From: Coleophoma eucalyptorum
Taxonomy: Eukaryota > Ascomycota > Leotiomycetes > Helotiales > Dermateaceae
Assembly (NCBI GenBank): GCA_026120035.1
Contig: JALRME010000020.1
Span: forward strand, 62,001-126,000
Reading direction: 5' to 3'
Length of the DNA: 64,000 nucleotides
The translations under genes and the position numbers were made by a program. Within the stretch, counting starts at the first letter, position 1; every line of letters starts with the position of its first letter. Below, in pieces: positions 43,452-54,412 of the stretch. The notes below the pieces were generated by a model. It did no database searches. It had not been told where the DNA came from and saw nothing but the letters and a program-made list of their open reading frames with translations.

Positions 43452-45380
43452 TTAGCAAGAGGCTCCTGATGGAACACCCTCGCAGCTACCGGCAGTTCCT
43501 CCAGTTACGGAAACTCCGGTGAAGGTCCAGTCAGTGCATGCTGCGCAAAGGATGTAGATGTTGACGGCGTCGGACTCAACGGTTCCAGTGACGTCGGTAA
43601 CGGTGACTTGATCAATTGGTACCTGGTACACATGTTAGTGGATGGGATGTTTATCTTGGCTCAAGGGATACACATACTCCGGTTGTTGGGGTTCCGGTGG
43701 CGCCACCGTTCTCATAATCTTGCTCCATAACAATACCGTAGTCGGTGATGCCAGACAAGGTGATGTTGGTGTAAGTAATGTCTGTCACTGATCCGGTGGT
43801 TCCAGAGTTGGTCTTGATGCGGATACCGTTCTCGGAATCGGACACGGTGCTGTCGGAGAAAGTAATGGACTGGACAGTGTTGTTGCTCTTGCCTCCAACA
43901 CTTCCGATAGAAAGACCGTGACCTCCAGAGCAGGTCATACCTGTGACGGTGACGTTGTAACCACTATGTCATGATCAGTAAAGTTCGAATGCTTGGATGG
44001 TAGATCTGGTAATGGCATAACTTACCTGGTAACGGCAACACAGTCATCTTGGTTCTTGACGACAGTGTTGGACAGAATGGTGTTGGAGCAGGAGGAGAAA
44101 TCAAAACCATCACTGTTGTGGGCAGCTGCCTTGGATCCGGAGGCGGAGTTTGACGCATCACCAGCTTTTGGGAAATTAGCGGTGTTCAGAGTCAGTAGGA
44201 TTTAAGCACTCACCAGTGTTATCAAGAGTAAGACCAGTGATCACCAAGTTGTCAGCGCCGGTGACATCGAAGCAGTGAACGGGCCAGTTCTCGATGTTCA
44301 AGTTCTCAATTCTTGAGTTTGTCATGTCCTTGACGACGAAAAAGTGGTCGGGCTTCTTGGATCCACCGTTGCTTCCCTCTCCGTCCCAGTAAGCGGCACC
44401 GTTACCAGAAATGACGTGTCCCGAAGCTCCAGTGATCAGGACGTTGTTACCAGAGACTAGAAAATAGAACCATCAGTAAGATACCCTAGGGCTGGATTTG
44501 GGTATCACGTAGAAAGGGGCGAGTAAGCAGAATATACTGCATTGAAGCATGTACTCACCAGTAATTGGGTCGAAGTCGTCGTCTGCGACGTATCCGAAGG
44601 AGGTGTTGCCAGCAAAGGTAACGGTAGTACCATCTGCCAGAGCTGATTTAGTATGGAACAGTATAGAAAGACTTTGGGAAGCTCGAACCTTGCAAGTCGC
44701 TCAAATCGAGAGCTACAGCATCTGGCATGGCAACATCTTGAAGGACAATGTTGGTGCATGAAGCAACGGCTGAAGAAATTCCATCAGAGTCGGTAACAGT
44801 GCAAGCAGTGCCTGCAACTGCTGCAGCACTTGTACCGGCAGCAGCAGCGGCGCTGGTGGTAGCTGCAGCAGCCGAGGAAGCAACAACTGAGGAAACAGCT
44901 GTCTCTGATGCAGAGTTGGCCGCTGTCTTGGTGGTTTTCTTGGCACTGGTCTTAGCAGTGGTCTTAGCTGACGTCTTGGTAGTTGTTGTCTTGGCTGCTG
45001 CAAGTGCAATGGTGCTGTTGGAAAATTGACCGGTGGCGATTGGGGCGGTGGTAGCTGAAGTAGTGCCATTTGAAGCCTGCATTCATTAGCTTCATTCTTC
45101 GCAAAGGCTCGTCAGAATGGCATACCCCAGTGGCAGTCACAGTTGCCAAAGTTGCAGGAATCAAGCATGAGCAGGCACTGGAGATGTGCTTAGGCTTTCC
45201 TCCGCATGCAGAGGAAGCCCACGATGGGACATCGGTGTTCGCAGCTTGTGTGTAAGTGGCGCACATAGTTGCTGCAACTGCGCTGGAGGCAGAGAAAATG
45301 GAAGCGCAGGCATCAGAGCCGGCACTGTCGCAAGCAAGCACAAGAGGCAAAATAGATGAGAGTACAACGAACGAACGCAT
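43452..45380 (-). CDS. Endopolygalacturonase (GH28) with N-terminal Cys module and linker
   Basis: About seven exons, from the ATG at 45380 to the TAA at 43452. A signal peptide ([16 protein letters not shown]) precedes a short eight-Cys-type module ([13 protein letters not shown] ... [17 protein letters not shown]). Then comes a low-complexity Ala/Thr/Lys/Ser linker ([19 protein letters not shown]). The GH28 beta-helix starts near [20 protein letters not shown]. Catalytic landmarks are all present: [10 protein letters not shown] (NTD motif as NSD), [11 protein letters not shown] (Asp pair), [13 protein letters not shown] (catalytic His) and GIRIKT (substrate-binding Arg and Lys). It ends [12 protein letters not shown]. 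Family enzymes hydrolyse alpha-1,4-galacturonan in pectin and act outside the cell. The extended N-terminal module and linker distinguish it from minimal secreted endopolygalacturonases. Expected to be active. Confidence 0.88.
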
Positions 45381-47981
45381 GATGAAAGATTTCCAAAGTT
45401 CAAAAGAGTGTAAATGGGGTTAAAGGAAAGAAAAGATTGTGTCTAAGCAAAGAAGGGACTATCATCGAGAGCTCTGGAAGAGCGATATATATATATATAT
45501 ATTGTGTACTCAAGTAAGTATCCATCCTGGCCCACCCCCACTGAGGTCAGCGTCGGTGCTTCGGATCTCAATGGCAATAATCTATATCGTTGAAACAAGC
45601 AGCAATATGGAAATATTCGATGCCTGTCCTGTCAAGAACCCTGACATGCTTAAAAACACATGGGTCCCAATGTACTTCTGAGAGATCTCATCTGGTGAGG
45701 CAGCGGTAAGCCAGAAACGATCGGGTTTTTGAAACAAGTCTGCGTAAGTAGAAAGCTGTCAGGAGATCCGCAAACGCAACTCACTGCATCTGCTTGGCTG
45801 AGCGAGAAGCTTTTTGATGGCGAAGCTTGAAAAGAGATTAGGACAGGGGGCGCAGTTGCAAGCGACGTCTGAATTATATGATGAAGCTCTGTAAGCGGCT
45901 AGCTATATCGCTATCCTCCCCTTTTTGGGCGGCAACTCGGACCACGAGGTAGGGATGATGCCCACGTGATAAACCTCCATCCGATGTCTAAATCAGACGG
46001 GCACTCTATCGCAGTCAGGAACCATCTTGGCATAAGGCTTACATTACTCAAGCCGTGCGGATCAGCCACACAAGACTGCCATGGAAGCTTGACCGTCGCT
46101 TTAATTTGTTAGCCATGCGCTGCCATTCATCCCTCGAGCGAACTCAACATGAAGCAGTAACTCGTGGGTTATTGCTGTCGCTGGAAACATTCCCCCCTCT
46201 AGGCCCGCAACAAGCTGTTACTACAGAAGCTCGGACTGAATAGCATTCAATTTACAGGAGTACGACATGAATCGGGAATAAGAGAATCTGGACAAGAGCG
46301 GAGCACAAGGCTCTCGAATTGCGGATCCGGCCGAGAAAGCTCGGGTTTTTCTTCTTACAGCAAATCTCGACTTCCTGGGAAATTTGACAGCTAACAACTG
46401 TACAGTGTGGAATACTTGGTACACTCCATCTTAATACCCGAAGTTCTGCAGCCAATGGGAGAGCCACTGGCAGCCGGAGAATAGCTGTGTTCGTGCTTCC
46501 GGACACTGACCCCATTTGCCAATCGCAAGGAGAGGCAGAACGGGCCCGCTCGTTTTTTGGTTATCCTATACTCCCTGGGCTCCTGTTCTCCTATTTTCTT
46601 AGCAACAAAAAAAAGGGAGGGTCCGAAACTCATGAACCATGTAGGTACGAAGGGTGAGCACAACGTAAATCCCATGTGACATGATCGGTTTCTCAGCGCT
46701 AGATATTTTACGCACTGAGACCATATTATTTGTCTTTTGCATGAGTCCAAAATCAGATTCTGGAATATTCCCAGTTAGATCTGAGATGCAATGTCTGTGC
46801 CCATGCGCACCATGCGCTTACAATATATATATACAAGGCACTATAAGTAAGTTATTGTAAGTACTTTCAGGGTAAGCAGGCCCTGCCTATGATGATTCTT
46901 CGTATATTGTGTACTTTATCTCCCCAAATTATTCAGCGGACCCGGACAGGGGACGGTTGGTAGTTAACTAATGTGTCTGACGAACAGAAAACAGAAATCT
47001 CGAGGCTAGAGACAGTGAGAAAGACCGCTTAGCCCTTCTACGCGCGCCCTGGATTTTATAACAACCTTGCTAGATTTGGACCTGTGCCAACGAGGACTGA
47101 CAGTCGGGCGTGATCCGATTGAGAGAATCGTCTGGCAATGATACACGATAAAAATATGATCACCACGGGAACTCCCTTCGAGCCCGTGTTGCTATTAATT
47201 CTGGTTTATAGATCACATCTCCCGCCTCATTTAACTGCATGCTTCTAATCCTATCAGCTGTTCAAGCGGGCCGTGAAGTCACAGCCCGTGCTAAGTAATC
47301 TAATGCCTATAGTATGCATTATCTGAAAAAACCGACTCGCGGCTAATGAATCACGTGTTGATTCCATTATTCGCCATTTGGTCTATCTTTGAACAGCATC
47401 TCAAAGTCAGGCTTAAATTGAGAACCATGATTCTTCTCGTACACCGCCCTGGCTGCTCCGATCAACCGCTTAATGATAACCTATGCTACAGCTGGCGCTG
47501 CGGCTCAATCTAGCAGACTCGAAGAGCTTGGCACATATATATCTGCTAGTAGAATTCACACCTGTATTTCATTCATTTTCGGAGTCGACAAAGCACAGGG
47601 ACTAGAAAATCGCACCGGGAAGCGAAAATCTTCTGCAAAGACCTATCCTGGACTTGGAAATTTGAAGCCTATATATGCTTCTTTGCTTGTATGGCAAACG
47701 ACAGTGAAGCATATCTACATACGTCCACTAGTATCGCACATAGGTCTAAAACAGCACTCGAATTTATATTGGCTCACATAGCTGAATGTTTTGGAGACAG
47801 TAGCATAATTAATTCATGCGTGAATAGTAACTTTATGATCAAAGGCCATAATACTTTGGCTATCGTAACTGCGTCTCTATTTCAGAAGACCATAGGCAGG
47901 GCTAACAGATCTGAATTCGTGCTTTTTCTTTTAACTACAACTTATTCTTCCCAACCGCTTGAGAAACATAATCAACTAAGA
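45381..47981. other. Intergenic region without a supported gene
   Basis: 2.6 kb. It includes the promoter side of the polygalacturonase gene, with an (AT)9 run at 45485-45502. Short ORFs at 46252-46750 and 47473-47993 have no motifs and no splice support. Confidence 0.45.
45485..45502. repeat. (AT)9 dinucleotide repeat
   Basis: Nine perfect AT units about 105 bases upstream of the polygalacturonase start codon, so it could affect the promoter. Confidence 0.95.
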
Positions 47982-49191
47982 TCACTTGCTTAACACAAAT
48001 TTAATACCATTCACAACATTCTGAAGGCATACAGAGGTTTTCTTCAAGCTTGGGAAGACGAAGAAGTAATGCGGATAGCCAAGATAGTGGTCTCGCTTGA
48101 CTTTCACACCAGCATCTCTAAGCATATGCTCCAGGACTATGCAGTCATCACGTAGGATATCTTTCTCGCATGAAACAAGGTACACTGGTGGATAGAAGGA
48201 TAGGTTTGGTGAGAGGGCTGTAAACACGGACGAGTCATCAGGTCGAGCTCCCGAACTTTCTAAAGTTTCACTTGATGTTAGTATGATGATTCCGTATTTG
48301 AGTTTCCACGGTTGGCTTACCGAAAGAGACGTCCATGCAATGCTTATCGATGACAGGCACCCCTACAGCATTTTCGGTATAGGAATTGTAGATATCTTTG
48401 TACTTTGCTGGAGGATTGGAGAAGTGTGCCGTGATAGGATTCATAGCAATAACGCCTTTGATGAAATCGCGTTTGCCGTTTCGAATCAATTTTTCCGCCA
48501 CTGAGAGCGCCATGCCTGCACCTGCTGATCCCCCAATGGTAAAGATAGCAGAGGGATTGCCTTTTAGCTCCGCTGCTTTGTTGTGGGCCTTAATAACAAA
48601 TCAGGATTGTCTAGCATTCAATTCTTCACGTAGAGATTCATACCCAGAGAAAAGCATGATATCCATCTTCAATGCCGATAGGTAGTTTGAATTTAGGAGC
48701 GAGTCGATAATCGACGGCCACGATAATGCAAGGCGTTAAATGAGCGATCCTCCGACAGATAGGATCTTCAAAATCCAAGTTGCCCGCAATGTAACCACCA
48801 CCGTGATAGTACAAACCTACCGGTAGAGTCTGGCCCTCTTGTAGTGATTTCGGGGTGTAAATCCGAACAGCGATATGTTCGTTGATCTTCGTGTCGTCTT
48901 CAGGTCTGTTAGCGAGTGTGTGTGAGGTGCGGAGTAAGATACCACACAGCGCGACAGCAATTACTAACAAGCTGAAACGGTGTCGAGTGGAGCTCCCCAG
49001 TGTGGTGCTAACTGCTCTCCAAATGCCTTGTATTGAGCAGCCATCACACCCACATCACCCGTGAGAGCCGAGCGCCCGCCCATGGCGGTCTCGAGCTGTA
49101 TAAGTTAGAAGCAGCATCCGCGGTAGTTTAGCCAAGTACAGTTGGACGAACTTACCTCCAGCCACTCTTGATCGTAGCCTTCAGCACTCAT
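47982..49191 (-). CDS. HSL-family alpha/beta-hydrolase (esterase/lipase)
   Basis: Five exons, from the ATG at 49191 (MSAEGYDQEWLE) to the TGA at 47982. The core shows LPVGLYYHGGGYIAGNLDFE (HGGG oxyanion hole), IIVAVDYRLAPKFKLP, then FTIGGSAGAGMALSVAEKL (nucleophile elbow GGSAG). The acid is in LVSCEKDILRDDC and the catalytic His in GYPHYFFVFP. This is the hormone-sensitive-lipase-like (BD-FAE/HSL) clan. There is no signal peptide, so it is likely intracellular. The intron after PLDTVSA uses donor gttagt and an aag acceptor just downstream of a gctaac branch point. The nearer aacag would place a stop codon, so acceptor choice decides whether the gene is intact. The triad is complete, so it is probably active on short-chain esters. 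Confidence 0.82.
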
Positions 49192-50348
49192 GATCAAGTT
49201 TATTTGTGCGACAAGCAGAGATGCTGAACGTGTCGGACGATAATGGACCTCCTATCGGCTAAATACCCCCAGCAGCACACGTATCTGTTCGACTGATAAC
49301 AATTTGCCAAGTATCGCCCCTGCCTGGTATGGGTATATCGTCAAAATTCCGGGCTTATTCTGGCCGGACTTGGCATTTTCGGTTGGGTCTACGGCGGCAA
49401 CGGCAAGGTTACATGTAGATATCTGCAGAGTGGCGGAGTAAACAGGCGACAACTCAATTTCAATTGGCCATATAACACGCAGGATACGCGTTTTTCGGGG
49501 GGACATGAACGAGAAAAAACCCCTCATGGTTAACATACTCACTCACAAGTGCAGTTATCATGCCGCTCGTATTCTACAAGCCCGACAATGGACAAGCTTT
49601 CCGATCCGCCACATCGAATTGATGAGCGTTGAGAAAATTCTTAGAGGCTAGTTTCCTAATTGATCGGCATTTTGTTGACCAAACTTCAGAGCAGCATCGG
49701 TAATTTGATCACCAACGAATTTGCGGGATCAAAAGTAATGGACATAACACATCGAGCTTGGATCGCCGATATTGGAATATAAAATAATTCGCGGAGGTAT
49801 TGTAAGGCTTGGACTCACGACTCCTCTCAGTCAAAATGCGACAAGCATCTTGACTTCTCGTAGTAGTCCAAGCTGGGAAGCATGGCCACCAATAGCGACG
49901 AATATATGTTCCAGGCGTCAAAACACTCCACTATTGTAGGAAGTATAGCTAGAATCTCATATGCATGCACCAGCAAATTTCATCACAGCGTAAAGCAACT
50001 ACGGAAATGAGGGTGTGGGATTTGAAGCCCAGTTCATACCCTCATCAACCGTACCGTACCCGAAGACTAGTGTCTCGATATAATTGGAGCAGACATTCGA
50101 AGGCAATTTTATTCCAATTAGAATAGCTGAAGAGCTTTCGAAATGATGCCATCTACAATCTTCGAAAAGTATTCCTCAAGCAACGGGTGTCGAACAGACA
50201 AAACCTCCCTTCCAGAAACAGATCTCGACTTTCTTATCTTAGAATAACCAAACATCCGCAAACTAGAAACATAAATTCAAAGCCTCTAGTAATTCTCATT
50301 ATCAGTTAGGCTTTCTTTCAGAATCGAGGCCTCGTCTGGTATCAACTG
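49192..50348. other. Intergenic region, no gene seen
   Basis: About 1.15 kb. Only short ORFs without motifs. Confidence 0.5.
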
Positions 50349-50861
50349 TCATGGCTCCGCGGAGTCTCGGAAGAGATCAGGCGATGGGACATGGCTAGGT
50401 AATACATCGAGTAGACCAAGGTCAGAGTGTTGGTACAATTGTGACTCTATGTGTTCGCCCTGAGCCATGCCCTCCATTGTTCCATAAGAAAAAGTCTGCA
50501 TACATACGACTTGCGTATTTCTCACCACACGACTGCTGGGAGCAATTGTCTCTTCGTCCCGTTGACATCGCCTGGTTTGACGCAAGATTATTACGGCCAT
50601 TAAATAAGAGAAGCAGAGCCAAATGCCGATAACGATAAGCATAATAGCAAGCACTTTAGCCGTAGTTGTGACGTCCGCGTAGGATAAAAGACTATTGCCG
50701 AGGGTTTCGTTGAGGTTCCGTGCAGCGAGTCGATGCTGGTTCTTAAGACCTGTTTGCTGAAGTGGAAATGTTGCGTTTGAGAGTATTGTCTGGGATTGGA
50801 CAGCTACCTTAGCAATTAGGTGCAGCGTCGAGTTACGTTGAAGAAGGTAGGTGTAGTACAT
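50349..50861 (-). CDS. Hypothetical single-pass membrane protein, 170 residues
   Basis: One open frame from MYYTYLLQRNSTLHLIAK. Several N-glycosylation sequons lie in the N-terminal half, then one strong hydrophobic helix (VLAIMLIVIGIWLCFSYLMAVIIL), then a basic flank (RQTRRCQRDEE) and a hydrophilic tail. This topology is coherent for a type I or III single-pass protein, but no family is recognised and no intron is needed. It may be a real orphan gene or a chance ORF. Confidence 0.42.
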   Translation of the reverse strand: MYYTYLLQRNSTLHLIAKVAVQSQTILSNATFPLQQTGLKNQHRLAARNLNETLGNSLLSYADVTTTAKVLAIMLIVIGIWLCFSYLMAVIILRQTRRCQRDEETIAPSSRVVRNTQVVCMQTFSYGTMEGMAQGEHIESQLYQHSDLGLLDVLPSHVPSPDLFRDSAEP

Positions 50862-51567
50862 TTTGATGCCTGTCTTTTCCTAGTGTAATTTTTCTTTCCT
50901 GGAGAGAAGTCGCCTGGAGGGAAGTTGATGGAGTAGGCAGAGACCAAATTTCAATGATTCCTATTCTCTAGGATCATGTATGATTGGGATTGAGCAAGTA
51001 ATATTATATCTGGACGTTAGTGGGTCGTCAAACCGACTGACTGGCTTGGCCAGGTCGCTTAACTTTTAGTTCTCGTTAGGTCCTACCTTGGTTTCTGCAA
51101 CGGAAACAGCCGTGTCACTTCCATGTTCATTCTATAAACTATCTGAAGTTCGAGTGTCGTTCTTGAAAGATTAAAAGCATCCTATATACCTCAGAGCATA
51201 GAGTATCTGACTGACTTAAAAGCAAGGTCTCTCTTCTAAAATCAAATATCTGTGGTGTAAATTGATGAGCTTAGCCTGGTCATCTGTATCGAGAAGACCA
51301 TAAAATATCAAACATGGTAGGAGGTAGGTTCCGGCGCTATGAAATAATATGAGGCCATGAACGACCAGACAAGAACCATCTCATCTAGGTAAGACTTGGA
51401 TTAATCTAGCGTTCTGATTTGATGCTTGAATAGAATTCATAACATGCAAATGCTCCTCCCATGCAACAATAAACACGTCATGCCACAAAGCTCAAAAATC
51501 ACCTACATAATTACCAACAATATCTATAGACAACCACACAGTATATCATCCGGGAAAATAAAGCATC
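50862..51567. other. Intergenic region between divergent small ORFs
   Basis: About 700 AT-rich bases. No gene or repeat of note. Confidence 0.45.
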
Positions 51568-51846
51568 ATGTCGATCGCACGAGAGGGCGTTATGGCCATA
51601 TTTATCGCTATCGCTATCCTGATTGTTTTCCTCCTTGGGTGCGTGGGAATCCGCTTGAACAAATATCTCGATAAGCAGAAGATTCTCCATAGCGCAGCTT
51701 TGGCACACGATCAAGAAATTATAAGAAGGACACAAGTTGGGAGAGCGCAGGAAAGAAGAAAGAAGAAAAGAGCCAAGGAAGATATCAGGACAGAACGAGG
51801 AACCGAAGTCCCATTGAGTACGATTGCTGAAGCAGACGAAGAATAA
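51568..51846 (+). CDS. Hypothetical small single-pass protein, 92 residues
   Basis: Starts MSIAREGVMAIF and has one N-terminal hydrophobic helix (IFIAIAILIVFLLGCVGI). A strongly basic, helical region follows (RRTQVGRAQERRKKKRAKED) and an acidic end (AEADEE). Small tail-type membrane proteins of this layout are common in fungi but uncharacterised. A G10 run at 51975-51984 lies downstream. Support is composition only. Confidence 0.42.
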   Translation: MSIAREGVMAIFIAIAILIVFLLGCVGIRLNKYLDKQKILHSAALAHDQEIIRRTQVGRAQERRKKKRAKEDIRTERGTEVPLSTIAEADEE

Positions 51847-52087
51847 AGGGAAAAGGGATCTAACATGACTGGCACTGCAGGAGAGTTCGATATGAAACCT
51901 GACTCATAGAATTGGTGTGGTTCCACCAGGGTGGGTGGCTTTTATGGGCGACTTTTCTGGGCCATTAAGCAGGAGGGGGGGGGGTAATTCTTCAATTATT
52001 TGTGACAACCCTTTACCAGTCTCTCTATGATCCGGGTTGTGAATTTAGGATAGAGCTATATAGTTTGAAGTCTTGTTCTACCTCAAA

Positions 52088-53844
52088 CTAGCTTTGAGCT
52101 GCTAGACAGTCTTTGATGGTATCGAGCATTGCCGTGACCTTCTCCTCTTCGAGTCGGCGAGCGATAACTACCAGCCCCACCAAAGCATTCTCGTGATTTT
52201 CAGGTTTCCCGTCTAAACATTTTGTAAGTAGGAGAAATGGCCATTGAAAATATCCAGTTACGACTCACAATAATCCGATATTTTCTGATCTAAATCAGAT
52301 ATCGGCTTCCAATCTGCTGGCACGACATCTTTTTCCAGATCAACCTTTGTCACTGGGAAGACACCAGTGGTAAGATCCAGAAGAGGTGATAAAGATCCCC
52401 AATGATGCTTTATCGTAAGATAGTTCAGTATTGATAGTCAAATTGAATAAGGGATACTTACTGGATATCCTCCATCGTGCCTTATTGCTGGGAACGGAGT
52501 ACTGGGCATGATAAGGCCGTCAATAGGTCTCCCTGTACCTGTGACTGCCTGAGTCGCCTGCCATCTTTCGAGCCATGCTGTCTGCAGTATTGCACGGCGC
52601 TGTTGATTTTGCCAGGTCTCAAATACTGTGCTTGGCTTGGCTCCTGCACTGTGTCCTAGCCATGCTTCTAATTGAGGATGCAGAGGCTCGCCAGAGGCAT
52701 CAGTGTCTCGTTGGAATTCCTCTCCGCCATCAGCGGACCACATTTTGGTAATAATCTCAACAGCATCTAGATGCTCCTTGGGGATATAGTCAATGACTTC
52801 ATGACCAGCAGCCAACAGTGCTTTTTTGGTCATGTCCATTGCTCTTCTCAGGGGTGGTGTAGGAGTAACTCTCCCATCACCCATACCAAATCCAAAACAG
52901 AGTTTCTTTGGAAGGACCTCTTCTTCCTCACGCCAAGTGATTGGTATAGCCTGTGGATCATATAACCAAGGTTTTTGAGCTGCTAAACTTGACATGAATA
53001 GGCGTATATCAGCTGGAGATCGACACATTGGTCCAGCGCAGGATCGTACAGCTTCTTGCCCGAGGTAGGTATTGGCAACTCTCTGGTAGCTCACACGGCC
53101 ATGAGATGGCCGAAGTCCATACAAGCCAGTGAAAGAGCAAGGATGTCGAATACTGCCTCCGATGTCTGTGCCAACGCCCATGTAACTTCCGCGAAAAGTG
53201 ACCAGAGCCGATTCTCCGCCTGAAGACCCGCCTGTGGTCAAGTTACGGTTTCTGGGGTTCCTAGTCCGACCGAATACATTGTTAACCGACTCCCCCATCA
53301 TCAAGGTTGCGGGAATATTCGTCTTGATGTAAGGTATGGCACCTGCATTGCAGAGAAGAGTGACCAGAGTTGAATCCTCGGAAGCTGGCTTGTTCGCCCA
53401 AGAAATATATCCAACGCTGGTATCTAGGCCTTTCAGGTTGAACTGATCTTTAAATGAAATCGGAAGCCCGTGTAGGGGACCAACAGTCTTTCCTTCCTTT
53501 TCAAAATATGCATCCAGCTCTTTTGCACGTGCCATAGCGCCCTCGAAGAATATCTCGGTCACGCAGTTGATAAGCTGCTGAGCCACGGATGCTCTCTTGC
53601 AAACAGCATCGACCACATCAGCTGCTTTTAGGTCGCCTTTGGCGATCTTGGTGACGACATCCGAAGCAGTCAACTCCGTAATGGCAAGTTCCTCAGCCGT
53701 GAAGAATCCTGAAGTTTTAGGCCAGTCTTGCACATCAAGAACCTCTTCGCTTGGCATTAGATCTGAAGGAATTCGCCATCTGTCTGGAATCTTGTCTGCC
53801 CGTTGCTTTTGCTTTTCAGCCGCAATATCTTCCCAAGGAGCCAT
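52088..53844 (-). CDS. Amidase-signature family amidohydrolase (acetamidase-like)
   Basis: Three exons. The large first exon starts at 53844 (MAPWEDIAAEKQKQR). Two short 3' exons restore the C-terminus: HHWGSLSPLLDLTTGVFPVT and KPENHENALVGLVVIARRLE, both typical of fungal amidases. The Ser-cisSer-Lys triad is visible: K132 in LHGLPISFKDQF, the cis-Ser in GGSSGG (S207/S208) and the nucleophile S231 in GVGTDIGGSIRHPCS. Family members hydrolyse short amides such as acetamide to the acid and ammonia, usually in the cytosol. It is divergently paired with a Dur3-like transporter across 568 bases, which suggests shared nitrogen control. Active-site residues are complete. Confidence 0.9.
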
Positions 53845-54412
53845 GATAAAATAATAACCTGTTCACGAGCAAAGAAGTGAAATCTTTCCTTATCAGCTCT
53901 CACCTGGGTTTGTCGATTATTCAAGTTGATAGATGAACCAAAGTTCACGCTAAATAGGTACTAGCGAAGGGTGGGATTTTGTCGGGACTTGCTTCCGATA
54001 CCTTAACGGGATTGTAGCTTCCTAGGAATATGTTGGAGTTTACCTCGAGAGTCATAACCCGCGGTGAAAGAGAGAAAGAAACCCAAGCAGATGGGATTAA
54101 ATTGTGTCAAATAGCACCGCTACCTGCAACCAAAATTCAAGAACAAGAAATTTAATCCGAGCTTCACTCACTTGAATTTAGCAAGCAGGATCATCAATTT
54201 TTCGGAAGTCATCCGATAGCCAAGACGTTTTCTTCCCACTCATGAAAGGAAGAATGGCAAACCTCAATCTCGCCTGAGATAGCGCTTTGAGAGCTTTTGA
54301 TAACGATGTAGCCACTCATAAGAAGAAGTGTGCTCCCTCCTTGCCCTCTTTGCCTTTCGAGGCTTTCTTAAAGCTATCTTAACGACTAGTCTGTTATGCA
54401 ACCATAGAAAAC
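53845..54412. promoter_or_regulatory. Bidirectional promoter with a cluster of GATA-factor sites
   Basis: Six HGATAR-type sites, either strand, occur in 568 bases: 53890-53895, 53927-53932, 54214-54219, 54277-54282, 54298-54303 and 54374-54379. The last three fall within 103 bases near the transporter start. Fungal AreA/NIT2 GATA factors activate amidase and urea-transporter genes under nitrogen limitation, so the arrangement fits nitrogen-metabolite control. The sites are seen; the regulation is inferred. Confidence 0.55.

Noticed and set aside
44748..45029. Plus-strand Ala/Val/Glu-rich ORF
   Set aside because: It is the antisense shadow of the Ala/Thr/Lys linker of the polygalacturonase. 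Low-complexity coding DNA opens the reverse frame.
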